Below are positions 46,890 to 54,079 of a stretch of 58,385 bases of DNA, one piece after another. The DNA is from Runella sp. (GTDB lineage: Bacteria > Bacteroidota > Bacteroidia > Cytophagales > Spirosomataceae). The stretch's first letter is position 1. Each line of letters opens with the position of its first letter. The DNA is taken from positions 1 to 58,385 of the forward strand of contig NZ_JAIXST010000194.1 of assembly GCF_027484545.1 (NCBI RefSeq), written 5' to 3'. The translations under genes were made by a program, and so were the position numbers. The notes beneath the pieces were generated by a model. The model had not been told where the DNA came from. It saw nothing but the letters and a program-made list of their open reading frames with translations, and did not search any database.

Positions 46890-46969
46890 AACCATGACCA
46901 CACAAATACCAAGATAAAACCATTGCCGATTTTTGTAAAGAATTGGGCATTGAAACCCCGTTTTGAAAT
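46886..46969 (+). repeat. Chimeric scar: hsdS start joined to hsdM end
   Basis: Positions 46886-46912 are identical to 47955-47981 (27 bp, including the hsdS start codon and its first codons). Positions 46913-46969 match 45387-45443 (57 bp covering the end of hsdM, two mismatches). The scar separates the DUF1016 cargo from the zeta cargo, and the preceding cargo gene's TAA sits at the same distance from the ATG as at the real hsdS. Confidence 0.9.
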
Positions 46970-47002
46970 GAGTTACTCGTATCTTTATAAAAACAAAAGA
47001 CG

Positions 47003-47227
47003 ATGCTAAACGAACAGGAATTAGATTATCTGGAACAGCAAATTCCGATTTTGGCCGAAACGGCTACCAAGCAAGCCTATTGGCAAACGCTCGCCTCGGG
47101 CGATAAAGTGATGATTGCCGAAGATGGAAAACTCATCGAAGTGTCGCCCGATGGAAGTCGAAAAATTATCAAAGAAATTGAAAAACCAATGAAGGTAACA
47201 CAACGGTTTTATAAAATTGTACGATAA
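47003..47227 (+). CDS. Small putative antitoxin partner of the zeta-like kinase
   Basis: A 74-residue protein, largely helical at the start (EQELDYLEQQIPILAETATK) with a beta-like middle (SGDKVMIAEDGKLIEVSPDG) and a basic end. Its stop codon overlaps the start of the zeta-like gene by one base, so translation is coupled. No family recognised; the antitoxin role is inferred from the arrangement only. Confidence 0.6.
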   Translation: MLNEQELDYLEQQIPILAETATKQAYWQTLASGDKVMIAEDGKLIEVSPDGSRKIIKEIEKPMKVTQRFYKIVR

Positions 47228-47958
47228 TGGAAGTACCAAGACTTAGAATGTTTGCGGGACCCAACGGCTCGGGTAAAAGCACCATTAAATCGGTTGTTTC
47301 ATCAAAATTACTGGGGCATTATCTGAATCCCGATGAGATAGAAAAAGAAATAAAAGACAGGGATTACCTTGATATTAGAGGCTACAATATTCAAACCAAC
47401 GAACGGGAGATAAGGGCTTTCTTTGACAAACACCCACTGATTGAGAAAACGGAACTGGGCGATTTTACCTACGAAATCAAGTATATTCAATCCGAATTTA
47501 TTGATTTCAGCGATGTAGGCATTGATTCGTACATGAGTGCCATACTGACCGATTTTTTGAGGCATAAATACTTAGAAACCCACCAATCGTTTACTTTTGA
47601 AACCGTGATGTCTTCGCCCGACAAAGTTGGAATTCTGAAAAAAGCCCAACAATTGGGCTATAAAACCTACCTGTATTTTGTGGCAACCGAAGACCCTGCC
47701 ATTAATGTACTCCGAATAAGCCACCGGGTAAAAATGGGCGGGCATCCTGTGCCGACTGACAAAGTAATTGCGAGGTATTACCGCTCACTTGATTTACTTT
47801 TTGAGGCAATAAAATACACCAACAGAGCCTATATTTTTGATAACTCAGGCGATGCCAAAACTTGGATTGCCGAAATAACCAACGGCACAGACATTTCACT
47901 ACAAGTAAATGAAGCACCTATTTGGTTCAGAAAATATGTATTAGAAAAATTAACCTAA
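47227..47958 (+). CDS. Zeta toxin-like P-loop kinase
   Basis: A 243-residue P-loop protein with Walker A GPNGSGKST at 11-19 at the very N-terminus, ESVMSS-like middle (QSFTFETVMSSPDKVGIL) and the region VLRISHRVKMGGHPVPTDKV typical of zeta-like AAA kinases that phosphorylate UDP-N-acetylglucosamine or act on nucleotides. Toxic activity is not demonstrated. It is located between the hsdM-end scar and hsdS, with stop TAA 4 bp before the hsdS start. Confidence 0.78.
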   Translation: MEVPRLRMFAGPNGSGKSTIKSVVSSKLLGHYLNPDEIEKEIKDRDYLDIRGYNIQTNEREIRAFFDKHPLIEKTELGDFTYEIKYIQSEFIDFSDVGIDSYMSAILTDFLRHKYLETHQSFTFETVMSSPDKVGILKKAQQLGYKTYLYFVATEDPAINVLRISHRVKMGGHPVPTDKVIARYYRSLDLLFEAIKYTNRAYIFDNSGDAKTWIAEITNGTDISLQVNEAPIWFRKYVLEKLT

Positions 47959-47962
47959 AACC

Positions 47963-49174
47963 ATGACCACACAAATACCAAAATTGCGCTTCCCTGAATT
48001 TGAAGGGGAATGGGAGGAAAAAGGATTAGGCGAACTTTTAGAGTTTAAAAACGGAATTAATGCAAGTAAAGAGCAATATGGTAAGGGGATAAAGTTTATC
48101 AATGTTTTAGACATTCTTAATAACGAGTATATAACACACGAAAAAATTATAGGCAGTGTAGATGTTGACGAAAAAACGTTAGCAAAATACCCTGTCAACT
48201 ATGGGGATATACTTTTTCAAAGAAGTTCGGAAACAAGAGAAGAAGTAGGTACAGCTTGTGTATATCTTGACGAAGTAAACACAGCTACCTTTGGCGGTTT
48301 TGTCATAAGGGGAAAGAAAATAGGTGAATACGAACCACGCTTTCTTAATAAATTACTGAAAACAGATTCTGCACGAGATGTAATAACATCAAAATCAGGA
48401 GGGAGTACGCGGTATAATGTCGGTCAAGAGACTTTATCATCAGTAAAATTGAGATTTCCATCCCTCCCCGAACAAACCAAAGTAGCCAACTTTCTCACCG
48501 CGATAGATACCAAAATCCAACAACTCACCCAAAAGAAAGCCCTACTGGAAGAATACAAAAAAGGCGTAATGCAGCAGCTTTTAAGCCAAAAGATACGATT
48601 TAAAGATGAGAATGGAGCGGATTATCCTGATTGGGAAGAGAAGAAGCTGGGGGAGATAGCGATGTTTTTTTCAGGTGGAACTCCTTTAACATCCAAAAAA
48701 GAGTTTTTTAATGGCGAAATTCCATTTATACGTTCAGGTGAGATACATTCTGAATCAACAGAGCAATTTATTACCGAATTAGGTTTAAAAAATTCTTCTG
48801 CAAAAATGGTAAAAGTAGGGGATATACTTTATGCTTTGTATGGTGCTACCAGTGGTGAGGTTGGAATTTCTAAAATTAATGGAGCAATAAACCAAGCTAT
48901 ATTATGTATTAGAAGTGTCAATAATCATTTTTATATATCATCCTTTTTAAGTCACCAAAAGGAAAATATTACTAAAACATATTTGCAAGGCGGGCAAGGG
49001 AATTTATCTGCTGAAATTATTAAATCGCTATTGATACCTCTACCATCTCTCCCCGAACAAACCAAAATAGCCAACTTCCTCACTGCCATTGATACCAAAA
49101 TCGAAACCGTAGCGAAGCAGATAGGCCAAACGCAATCCTATAAAAAAGGCTTATTACAACAGTTGTTTGTGTAA
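47963..49174 (+). CDS. hsdS: Type I restriction-modification system specificity subunit
   Basis: DNA-recognition subunit, 403 residues. Two target-recognition domains (about 15-160 and 220-350) are each followed by a conserved helical repeat beginning SLPEQTKVANFLTAIDTKIQ and SLPEQTKIANFLTAIDTKIE, which set the spacing of the bipartite target. Ends LLQQLFV, normal. Intact. The first 27 bp of its start region are duplicated upstream at 46886-46912. Confidence 0.95.
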   Translation: MTTQIPKLRFPEFEGEWEEKGLGELLEFKNGINASKEQYGKGIKFINVLDILNNEYITHEKIIGSVDVDEKTLAKYPVNYGDILFQRSSETREEVGTACVYLDEVNTATFGGFVIRGKKIGEYEPRFLNKLLKTDSARDVITSKSGGSTRYNVGQETLSSVKLRFPSLPEQTKVANFLTAIDTKIQQLTQKKALLEEYKKGVMQQLLSQKIRFKDENGADYPDWEEKKLGEIAMFFSGGTPLTSKKEFFNGEIPFIRSGEIHSESTEQFITELGLKNSSAKMVKVGDILYALYGATSGEVGISKINGAINQAILCIRSVNNHFYISSFLSHQKENITKTYLQGGQGNLSAEIIKSLLIPLPSLPEQTKIANFLTAIDTKIETVAKQIGQTQSYKKGLLQQLFV

Positions 49175-49248
49175 AACCCTTGCCTATTATAATTAAAAAT
49201 CACGCCTTTACGGTTTAATTAAATGGGAGTTTTACGTTGGTGGCAGTG

Positions 49249-49404
49249 TTATTTTATCGCTATTTTGGGTAATCCAATCTTTTTTAGCACTTCGTTGGCT
49301 TTTGCTAATTTTTCGGGAAACAAGTTTTTCCCTTTGTACTTTTCTAAAGACTTGTCAATCACTACAATTGGCGTTTTTCGTTTGTTTAGCTCCTCGATTG
49401 TCAT
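49249..49404 (-). CDS. Small conserved-looking protein, copy 1
   Basis: A 51-residue ORF antisense to the R-M operon (MTIEELNKRKTPIVVIDKSL at the start, then LFPEKLAKANEVLKKIGLP). It resembles copy 2 at 49497-49649 along its whole length, with conserved pattern of IPIVV-DK-LE-GK-LFPEKLAKANE-L-K-GLPK. Such conservation between two copies argues for a real coding sequence. No family recognised. Confidence 0.55.
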   Translation of the reverse strand: MTIEELNKRKTPIVVIDKSLEKYKGKNLFPEKLAKANEVLKKIGLPKIAIK

Positions 49405-49453
49405 AATTGTGCGAGTCCATTGAGTTTTGTGTTGCTCTTAGTATTACCGCCAG

Positions 49454-49489
49454 CCTACGTAGCGATTAGCGATGAGGCGGCACTATTGG
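49454..49489 (+). pseudogene. Scrap of the hsdR 5' region
   Basis: This 36-bp segment matches 50835-50870 of hsdR at 33 positions and encodes YVAISDEAALL, residues 25-35 of HsdR. It sits between the two small antisense ORFs. Confidence 0.8.
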
Positions 49490-49496
49490 TATCGTT

Positions 49497-49649
49497 TTAC
49501 TTTTGCGTTTTTGGGAGTCCTGCTTTCGCTAATATTTCATTTGCTTTTGCCAACTTCTCCGGAAATAAAGTCTTACCTCTAAATTGTTCTAACTTTTTGT
49601 CAAAAACAATAATAGGAATTTTTGAGTTATTTAATTTTTCTACTGTCAT
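49497..49649 (-). CDS. Small conserved-looking protein, copy 2
   Basis: A 50-residue ORF (MTVEKLNNSKIPIIVFDKKL, then LFPEKLAKANEILAKAGLPK). The ATG at 49649 is chosen by alignment with copy 1; an in-frame TTG at 49733 would extend it into the neighbouring repeat element. Antisense to hsdS and hsdR. Function unknown. Confidence 0.55.
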   Translation of the reverse strand: MTVEKLNNSKIPIIVFDKKLEQFRGKTLFPEKLAKANEILAKAGLPKTQK

Positions 49650-49743
49650 AATAGGCAAGTTTATTGTTTCTTGGTAGTAGGATTTACGCAAAACCCAAAG
49701 GGTTGGCATGATGATAGCCAAAAAATGTCCCAAATGCGATAAA

Positions 49744-49890
49744 ATCCCGAATCGGACTGCCGAAGCAGGGATGACACCCTTTCAGGGTTCAATAGGCCAC
49801 AAAAATACTTTTATCTCTATAATAATGGTATCCCTGCTTCGGCAGTCCGATGCTTCGGCAGTCCGATGCTTCGGCAGTCCGATACGGGAT
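49744..49890. repeat. Inverted-repeat element with 16-bp tandem copies
   Basis: A 29-bp left arm (49744-49772) reappears as its complement at 49830-49890, but the right arm contains three tandem copies of the 16-bp unit GCTTCGGCAGTCCGAT (49836-49851, 49852-49867, 49868-49883) in place of one. The centre (49773-49829) is AT-rich with an internal CCCTTTCAGGG palindrome. It looks like a small non-autonomous or REP-type repeat whose right arm has expanded. Confidence 0.8.
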
Positions 49891-49967
49891 AATTCAAACT
49901 CTGCGTAAGCCCCCCCAAACGGCAAAGTATTTATTGGATATTTGTTTCCAAATTTAGAAACTTTATT

Positions 49968-49975
49968 TACTTTTG
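49968..49975 (+). promoter_or_regulatory. -7 box upstream of the HigBA-like pair
   Basis: TACTTTTG at 49968-49975 fully matches TAnnTTTG. A TTTG lies at 49941-49944, 23 bp upstream, slightly farther than usual. The toxin start is 41 bp downstream. Confidence 0.4.
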
Positions 49976-50016
49976 TGGCGTTAAACAAAGAACATTAAAT
50001 CGGATCACCGAAGCGA

Positions 50017-50359
50017 ATGAAATATTTTGAGACGAGGTTTATGGAAGAAGCAAACGAGTTTATAGCAGAACTTGACCCAAAGACCATCAAAAAAATATTT
50101 TACAATATTGACCTTGCTGAACAGACGAATGACCCAAAGTTGTTCAAGAAACTGCAAAATGACATTTGGGAATTTCGGACAAAATTTGCAGGACTTCAAA
50201 TTAGGTTGCTTGCATTTTGGGACAAGTCAGACAACTAAGGAAACGTTAGTAATTGCTACCCACGGCTTCATTAAAAAAGTCGATAAAGTGCCAGCAAATG
50301 AAATTGACCGTGCAGTAAGACTAAAAGACAAATATTTCAACAACAAACCCAAAAAGTAA
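50017..50359 (+). pseudogene. HigB/RelE-like (Gp49-type) toxin, frameshifted
   Basis: The first frame (50017-50238) encodes a normal start, FIAELDPKTIKKIFYNIDLA and IWEFRTKFAGLQIRLLAFWD, then stops at 50236-50238. The remainder, KETLVIATHGFIKKVDKVPA and the C-terminal helix, continues in another frame to 50359. A one-base insertion near 50220-50238 explains this. The full protein would be about 113 residues, normal for the family. The downstream antitoxin gene is intact. Confidence 0.85.
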
Positions 50360-50364
50360 TCATC

Positions 50365-50691
50365 ATGGCAACTAAGGAAATCAAGACGTATTCGCTTGCC
50401 GAAATGAAGGACAAGTATATCGGCAAAGTCGGGACAATTGACCGTGACGAATACGAGTATGAACTTCGTATGGACGTGTTAGGAAAAATGATTAAATCTG
50501 CAAGACAAGAGCGCCACCTGACACAAGAAGAACTTGGGAAACTTATTGGTGTGCAGAAAGCTCAAATTTCTAAACTCGAAAACAGTGCAAACAGTGCGAC
50601 AATTGACACAGTTTTAAAAGTTTTTAGGGCATTAAAAGCAGAGATTAATTTTAACGTAAAACTTGAAGATAATTTTGTTAAAATCGTCTGA
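50365..50691 (+). CDS. HigA-like XRE antitoxin
   Basis: A 108-residue protein with an N-terminal extension (about 1-38) and an XRE HTH (about 40-95; RHLTQEELGKLIGVQKAQ, ISKLENSANSATIDTVLK). Gene order toxin then antitoxin with a 5-bp gap is that of HigBA-type systems. Intact although the toxin is broken. It precedes hsdR by 73 bp. Confidence 0.82.
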   Translation: MATKEIKTYSLAEMKDKYIGKVGTIDRDEYEYELRMDVLGKMIKSARQERHLTQEELGKLIGVQKAQISKLENSANSATIDTVLKVFRALKAEINFNVKLEDNFVKIV

Positions 50692-50764
50692 CAGAAAAGA
50701 AAGCCGAACGCATGAGAAGGGAAATAGGTTAGATCGGAAAAGCGAACCTTTATGGAAATAGAAA

Positions 50765-53701
50765 ATGAGTACACAGTCGGAGCAACTACTGGAAGATAAC
50801 CTTATCAAGCAACTGACGACGGATTTGGACTATACCTATGTAGCTATCAGCGATGAGGCGGCACTATTGGCCAACCTCAAAACGCAGTTGGAGAAGCACA
50901 ATAACGTTAGGCTTACCGATAGGGAATTTGGACAGGTACTCAACCACCTCAACAAAGGCAACATCTTTGAACGGGCTAAAATACTCCGTGATAAGATGCA
51001 ACTCACACGAGAGAACGGGCAGAGCGTTTACATTGAGTTTTTGAACATGGATTTTTGGTGTCAAAACCAATACCAAGTAACCCGCCAAATCAAAAACGAA
51101 GGCTCCTATAAAAACCGCTATGATGTTACGCTTCTTATCAATGGGTTGCCATTGGTGCAGATAGAACTTAAAAAAAGAGGGCTGGAACTCAAAGAAGCCT
51201 TTAATCAAATCAACCGTTATCAGCGGCATTCTTATTGGGCTTCTTATGGATTGTTTCAGTATGTTCAAATCTTTGTGATTAGTAACGGGGTAAATACCAA
51301 ATACTTTGCCAATAACCCAAAAGATGGTTTTAAACAAACCTTCTATTGGTCGGATGTTCAAAACAAGCCTATCCGACAACTGGAAGCCTTTTCAGCCGCG
51401 TTTTTGGAAGCCTGCCACCTTTCCAAAATGCTCACCCGTTACACAGTACAACATGAGACGTGGCAAATCCTGATGGTCATGCGCTCGTATCAGTACTACG
51501 CTACGGAGGCAATTATAGAGCGCGTGAAGAACACCCGCAGCGGCGGACCGCATAAGAACGGGTATATATGGCATACCACAGGCTCAGGAAAAACGCTTAC
51601 ATCCTTTAAAACAAGTCAAATATTAGCCACCTTGCCGCAGGTGCATAAGGTGGTGTTTGTGGTGGACAGGAAGGATTTAGACTACCAAACCCAAAAAGAA
51701 TTTGACAGTTTTTCTAAGGGCAGTGTGGATGCGACGGAATATACGGGCGATTTGGTCAAGAAATTTACGGACGATACCAAAATCATTGTAACGACCATTC
51801 AGAAGCTTTCCAACGCTATCAGTAAGCAGCACCACCTCAAACACATGGACGCGCTGAAAGATAAGCGGATTGTCTTTATTTTTGACGAGTGCCACCGCAG
51901 TCAGTTTGGGGATACCCACGACGATATAAAGAAGTATTTCAGCAACGCCCAACTTTTCGGCTTTACAGGAACTCCGATTTTTGTAGATAACTCCGTCAAA
52001 AACGAACGGGGCAAACGAACCACCAAAGACCTCTTTGATGAGTGCCTTCATAAGTACGTCATTACCGACGCCATCCGCGACGAAAACGTGTTACGCTTTA
52101 CGGTAGAATACGTAGGCAAGTACCGCAGGAAAGACGATACCCGAACGGAAATAGACATAGAGGTAGAAGCCATTGACACCAAAGAGTTGATGGAATCGCC
52201 GCAGCGGCTCGAAAAGATTGTAGATTACATCATCGCCAACCACGAAAAGAAGACGCATAACAAAGAGTTTACCGCGATGTTTTGCGTCAATAGCGTAGAT
52301 ACGCTGATAAAGTACTACGAACTCTTTAAAGCCAAAAAGGAAGAAGGGAAACATCATTTAAGGGTCGTTACTGTCTTTTCCTACACCGCCAACGAAGACG
52401 ACAAAAACGCCAACGGGATGCTACCCGATGAGGATTTTGGCGTTGAGAATGAACCGTTACGTATGGCAGCAGAACCCAAAGTGGCGTATAGAAACGAAAA
52501 ACTCATTACCGAAAACAAACATACCCGCGAAAAGTTGGACGAGTTTATTGGTGATTACAATAAGATGTACAACACCAAATACTCAACCAAAGACAGCCAA
52601 AATTTTTATAACTACTACAAAGACATTGCCAAACGGATAAAGGAGCGGGAAAAAGAAGGAAGCAAAGAAAGCGACCGCGTGGACATTTTGTTGGTCGTAA
52701 ATATGTTTTTAACGGGGTTTGATGCCAAAAAGTTAAATACCCTGTACGTGGATAAGAACCTGAAATACCACGGCTTGATTCAGGCGTTTTCGAGAACGAA
52801 CCGAATTTTGAACGAAAAGAAATCGCAGGGCAATATCGTTTGTTTCCGTAACCTGAAAAACGCCACGGATGATGCCATTACGCTTTTTTCCAACAAAGAG
52901 GCCAAGGAAGAAATCATAATGAAGCCGTATGAAGACTACGTAACCAAGTTTAACAAAGCCTACGAAAAGCTACTGCAAATAACACCCACCGTAGATAGTG
53001 TAGATGAGTTGCCAAGTGAGGAAGAAGAACTGGAATTTGTCAAAGCGTTTCGGGAATTGATACGGGTTAAAAATATTATGTCCACTTTTTCAGACTTCCA
53101 ATTTGAAGACCTGCAAATGGACGAACAGGATTTTGAGGACTTCAAAAGCAAGTACTTAGACCTGCATGACAAAGTAAAAAGCAATACGCAGAAAGAAGCC
53201 GTATCTATTCTAAATGACGTTGATTTTGAATTAGAATTGATTCAAAGGGATGAAATAAACGTAGCCTATATCCTTCGTTTATTGGCCCGGCTCAAAGAGG
53301 TATCAGCAACCGAACAAGCCAAGCAGCGCAAAGAAATCATGGAACTACTTTCGGGTGAGGTACAGCTACGGAGCAAACGGGAATTGATAGAGAAATTTAT
53401 CAATGAGAATTTACCCATCATTGAAGATGCCGACGATGTACAAGGCGAGTTTGAGGAATATTGGGAAGCCGAACGTCAAAAAGGGTTTGAAGCGATTTGG
53501 AAGGAAGAAAAGCTAAACCCTGACAAACTGCATACTATCGTTAGTGACTACCTGTTTTCGGGTCATAAACCACTAAAGAACGATGTTATCAAAATCTTAG
53601 AAGTGCTACCGAAAACCCTACAACGAAAAACCATAGGCGAAAGAATCATTGAGAAAATTGTCGGCTATGTAGATACTTTCTTTAATGGGATGGAGGGGTA
53701 G
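50765..53701 (+). CDS. hsdR: Type I restriction endonuclease subunit
   Basis: Translocating nuclease subunit, 978 residues, full length. N-terminal nuclease domain with D120 and E134-L-K136 of the PD-(D/E)xK site; SF2 motor with Walker A TTGSGKT at about 271-277, DECH box at 374-377 and FGFTGTP (motif III). The C-terminal helical part (about 690-978) docks to HsdM. It completes the R-M system whose other subunits lie 1.6-6.9 kb upstream, so all three proteins are intact and the system may be functional. Start ATG at 50765 with no Shine-Dalgarno. Confidence 0.95.
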   Translation: MSTQSEQLLEDNLIKQLTTDLDYTYVAISDEAALLANLKTQLEKHNNVRLTDREFGQVLNHLNKGNIFERAKILRDKMQLTRENGQSVYIEFLNMDFWCQNQYQVTRQIKNEGSYKNRYDVTLLINGLPLVQIELKKRGLELKEAFNQINRYQRHSYWASYGLFQYVQIFVISNGVNTKYFANNPKDGFKQTFYWSDVQNKPIRQLEAFSAAFLEACHLSKMLTRYTVQHETWQILMVMRSYQYYATEAIIERVKNTRSGGPHKNGYIWHTTGSGKTLTSFKTSQILATLPQVHKVVFVVDRKDLDYQTQKEFDSFSKGSVDATEYTGDLVKKFTDDTKIIVTTIQKLSNAISKQHHLKHMDALKDKRIVFIFDECHRSQFGDTHDDIKKYFSNAQLFGFTGTPIFVDNSVKNERGKRTTKDLFDECLHKYVITDAIRDENVLRFTVEYVGKYRRKDDTRTEIDIEVEAIDTKELMESPQRLEKIVDYIIANHEKKTHNKEFTAMFCVNSVDTLIKYYELFKAKKEEGKHHLRVVTVFSYTANEDDKNANGMLPDEDFGVENEPLRMAAEPKVAYRNEKLITENKHTREKLDEFIGDYNKMYNTKYSTKDSQNFYNYYKDIAKRIKEREKEGSKESDRVDILLVVNMFLTGFDAKKLNTLYVDKNLKYHGLIQAFSRTNRILNEKKSQGNIVCFRNLKNATDDAITLFSNKEAKEEIIMKPYEDYVTKFNKAYEKLLQITPTVDSVDELPSEEEELEFVKAFRELIRVKNIMSTFSDFQFEDLQMDEQDFEDFKSKYLDLHDKVKSNTQKEAVSILNDVDFELELIQRDEINVAYILRLLARLKEVSATEQAKQRKEIMELLSGEVQLRSKRELIEKFINENLPIIEDADDVQGEFEEYWEAERQKGFEAIWKEEKLNPDKLHTIVSDYLFSGHKPLKNDVIKILEVLPKTLQRKTIGERIIEKIVGYVDTFFNGMEG

Positions 53702-53814
53702 GAGGCTTGAAAAGTAGTAAATTAAATTCTTAGAGGCCTTGAAAATTACTTTAAAAGAGACGATTTTTTGCTTTGCGCCTTCCGTTGCTTAACCAAATGC
53801 TTAACATCTGCCAT

Positions 53815-53862
53815 AAGGAAAAAGCCTAATTATCTGATTGTAGATAATTAGGCTTTTTCCTT
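53815..53862. terminator. Long hairpin terminator beside the tRNA fragment
   Basis: A perfect 21-bp stem (53815-53835 with 53842-53862, 6-nt loop) containing AAAAAGCC / GGCTTTTT. It starts 2 bp from the tRNA 3' end, so it is the native terminator of the minus-strand tRNA gene. It can also stop hsdR transcription from the other side. Confidence 0.8.
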
Positions 53863-53863
53863 G

Positions 53864-53909
53864 TAGCGGGGAGCAGGATCGAACTGCCGACCTTAGGGTT
53901 ATGAATCCT
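53864..53909 (-). other. tRNA 3' fragment with CAT anticodon (attachment site)
   Basis: Read on the minus strand, this gives an anticodon loop TTCATAA, the 3' anticodon stem CCCTA, a variable loop, a T-arm with TTCGATC and the acceptor 3' strand CCCCGCT plus A. The D-arm and acceptor 5' strand are absent: the sequence upstream of 53910 is AT-rich and unrelated. The loop and CCC stem suggest a methionine (possibly initiator) tRNA; the Ile-CAT type is an alternative. A tRNA 3' half beside an integrase gene is the normal product of island integration, and the core would be about 53864-53905. Confidence 0.8.
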
Positions 53910-54008
53910 ACGAAATTTGGTTTTATATGAATCAATATGGTTTAATATGATTTGATAGTCAGGTAGTTACAAAAATAACAATTCAGAAAAAATCATAAAA
54001 AAACGCGA

Positions 54009-54047
54009 TTTGTTGTACCTATGTTGTACCAAATCTTTTTATCTTTG
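54009..54047 (+). promoter_or_regulatory. Integrase promoter region with direct repeats
   Basis: TATCTTTG at 54040-54047 is a full -7 match 32 bp before the integrase start. Upstream are two TTGTACC direct repeats (54013-54019 and 54024-54030) 11 bp apart, one helical turn, which could bind a regulator or the recombinase. Confidence 0.45.
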
Positions 54048-54079
54048 TTGAGATTTACAAAAACAAGATAATAATTTTT

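Noticed and set aside
49223-49423. 66-codon plus-strand frame after hsdS
   Set aside because: It is the complement of the better supported small minus-strand ORF at 49249-49404, which has a paralogue.
49836-49883. Three 16-bp tandem repeats as a CRISPR array
   Set aside because: The copies are directly adjacent with no spacers, and no cas genes are in the window.
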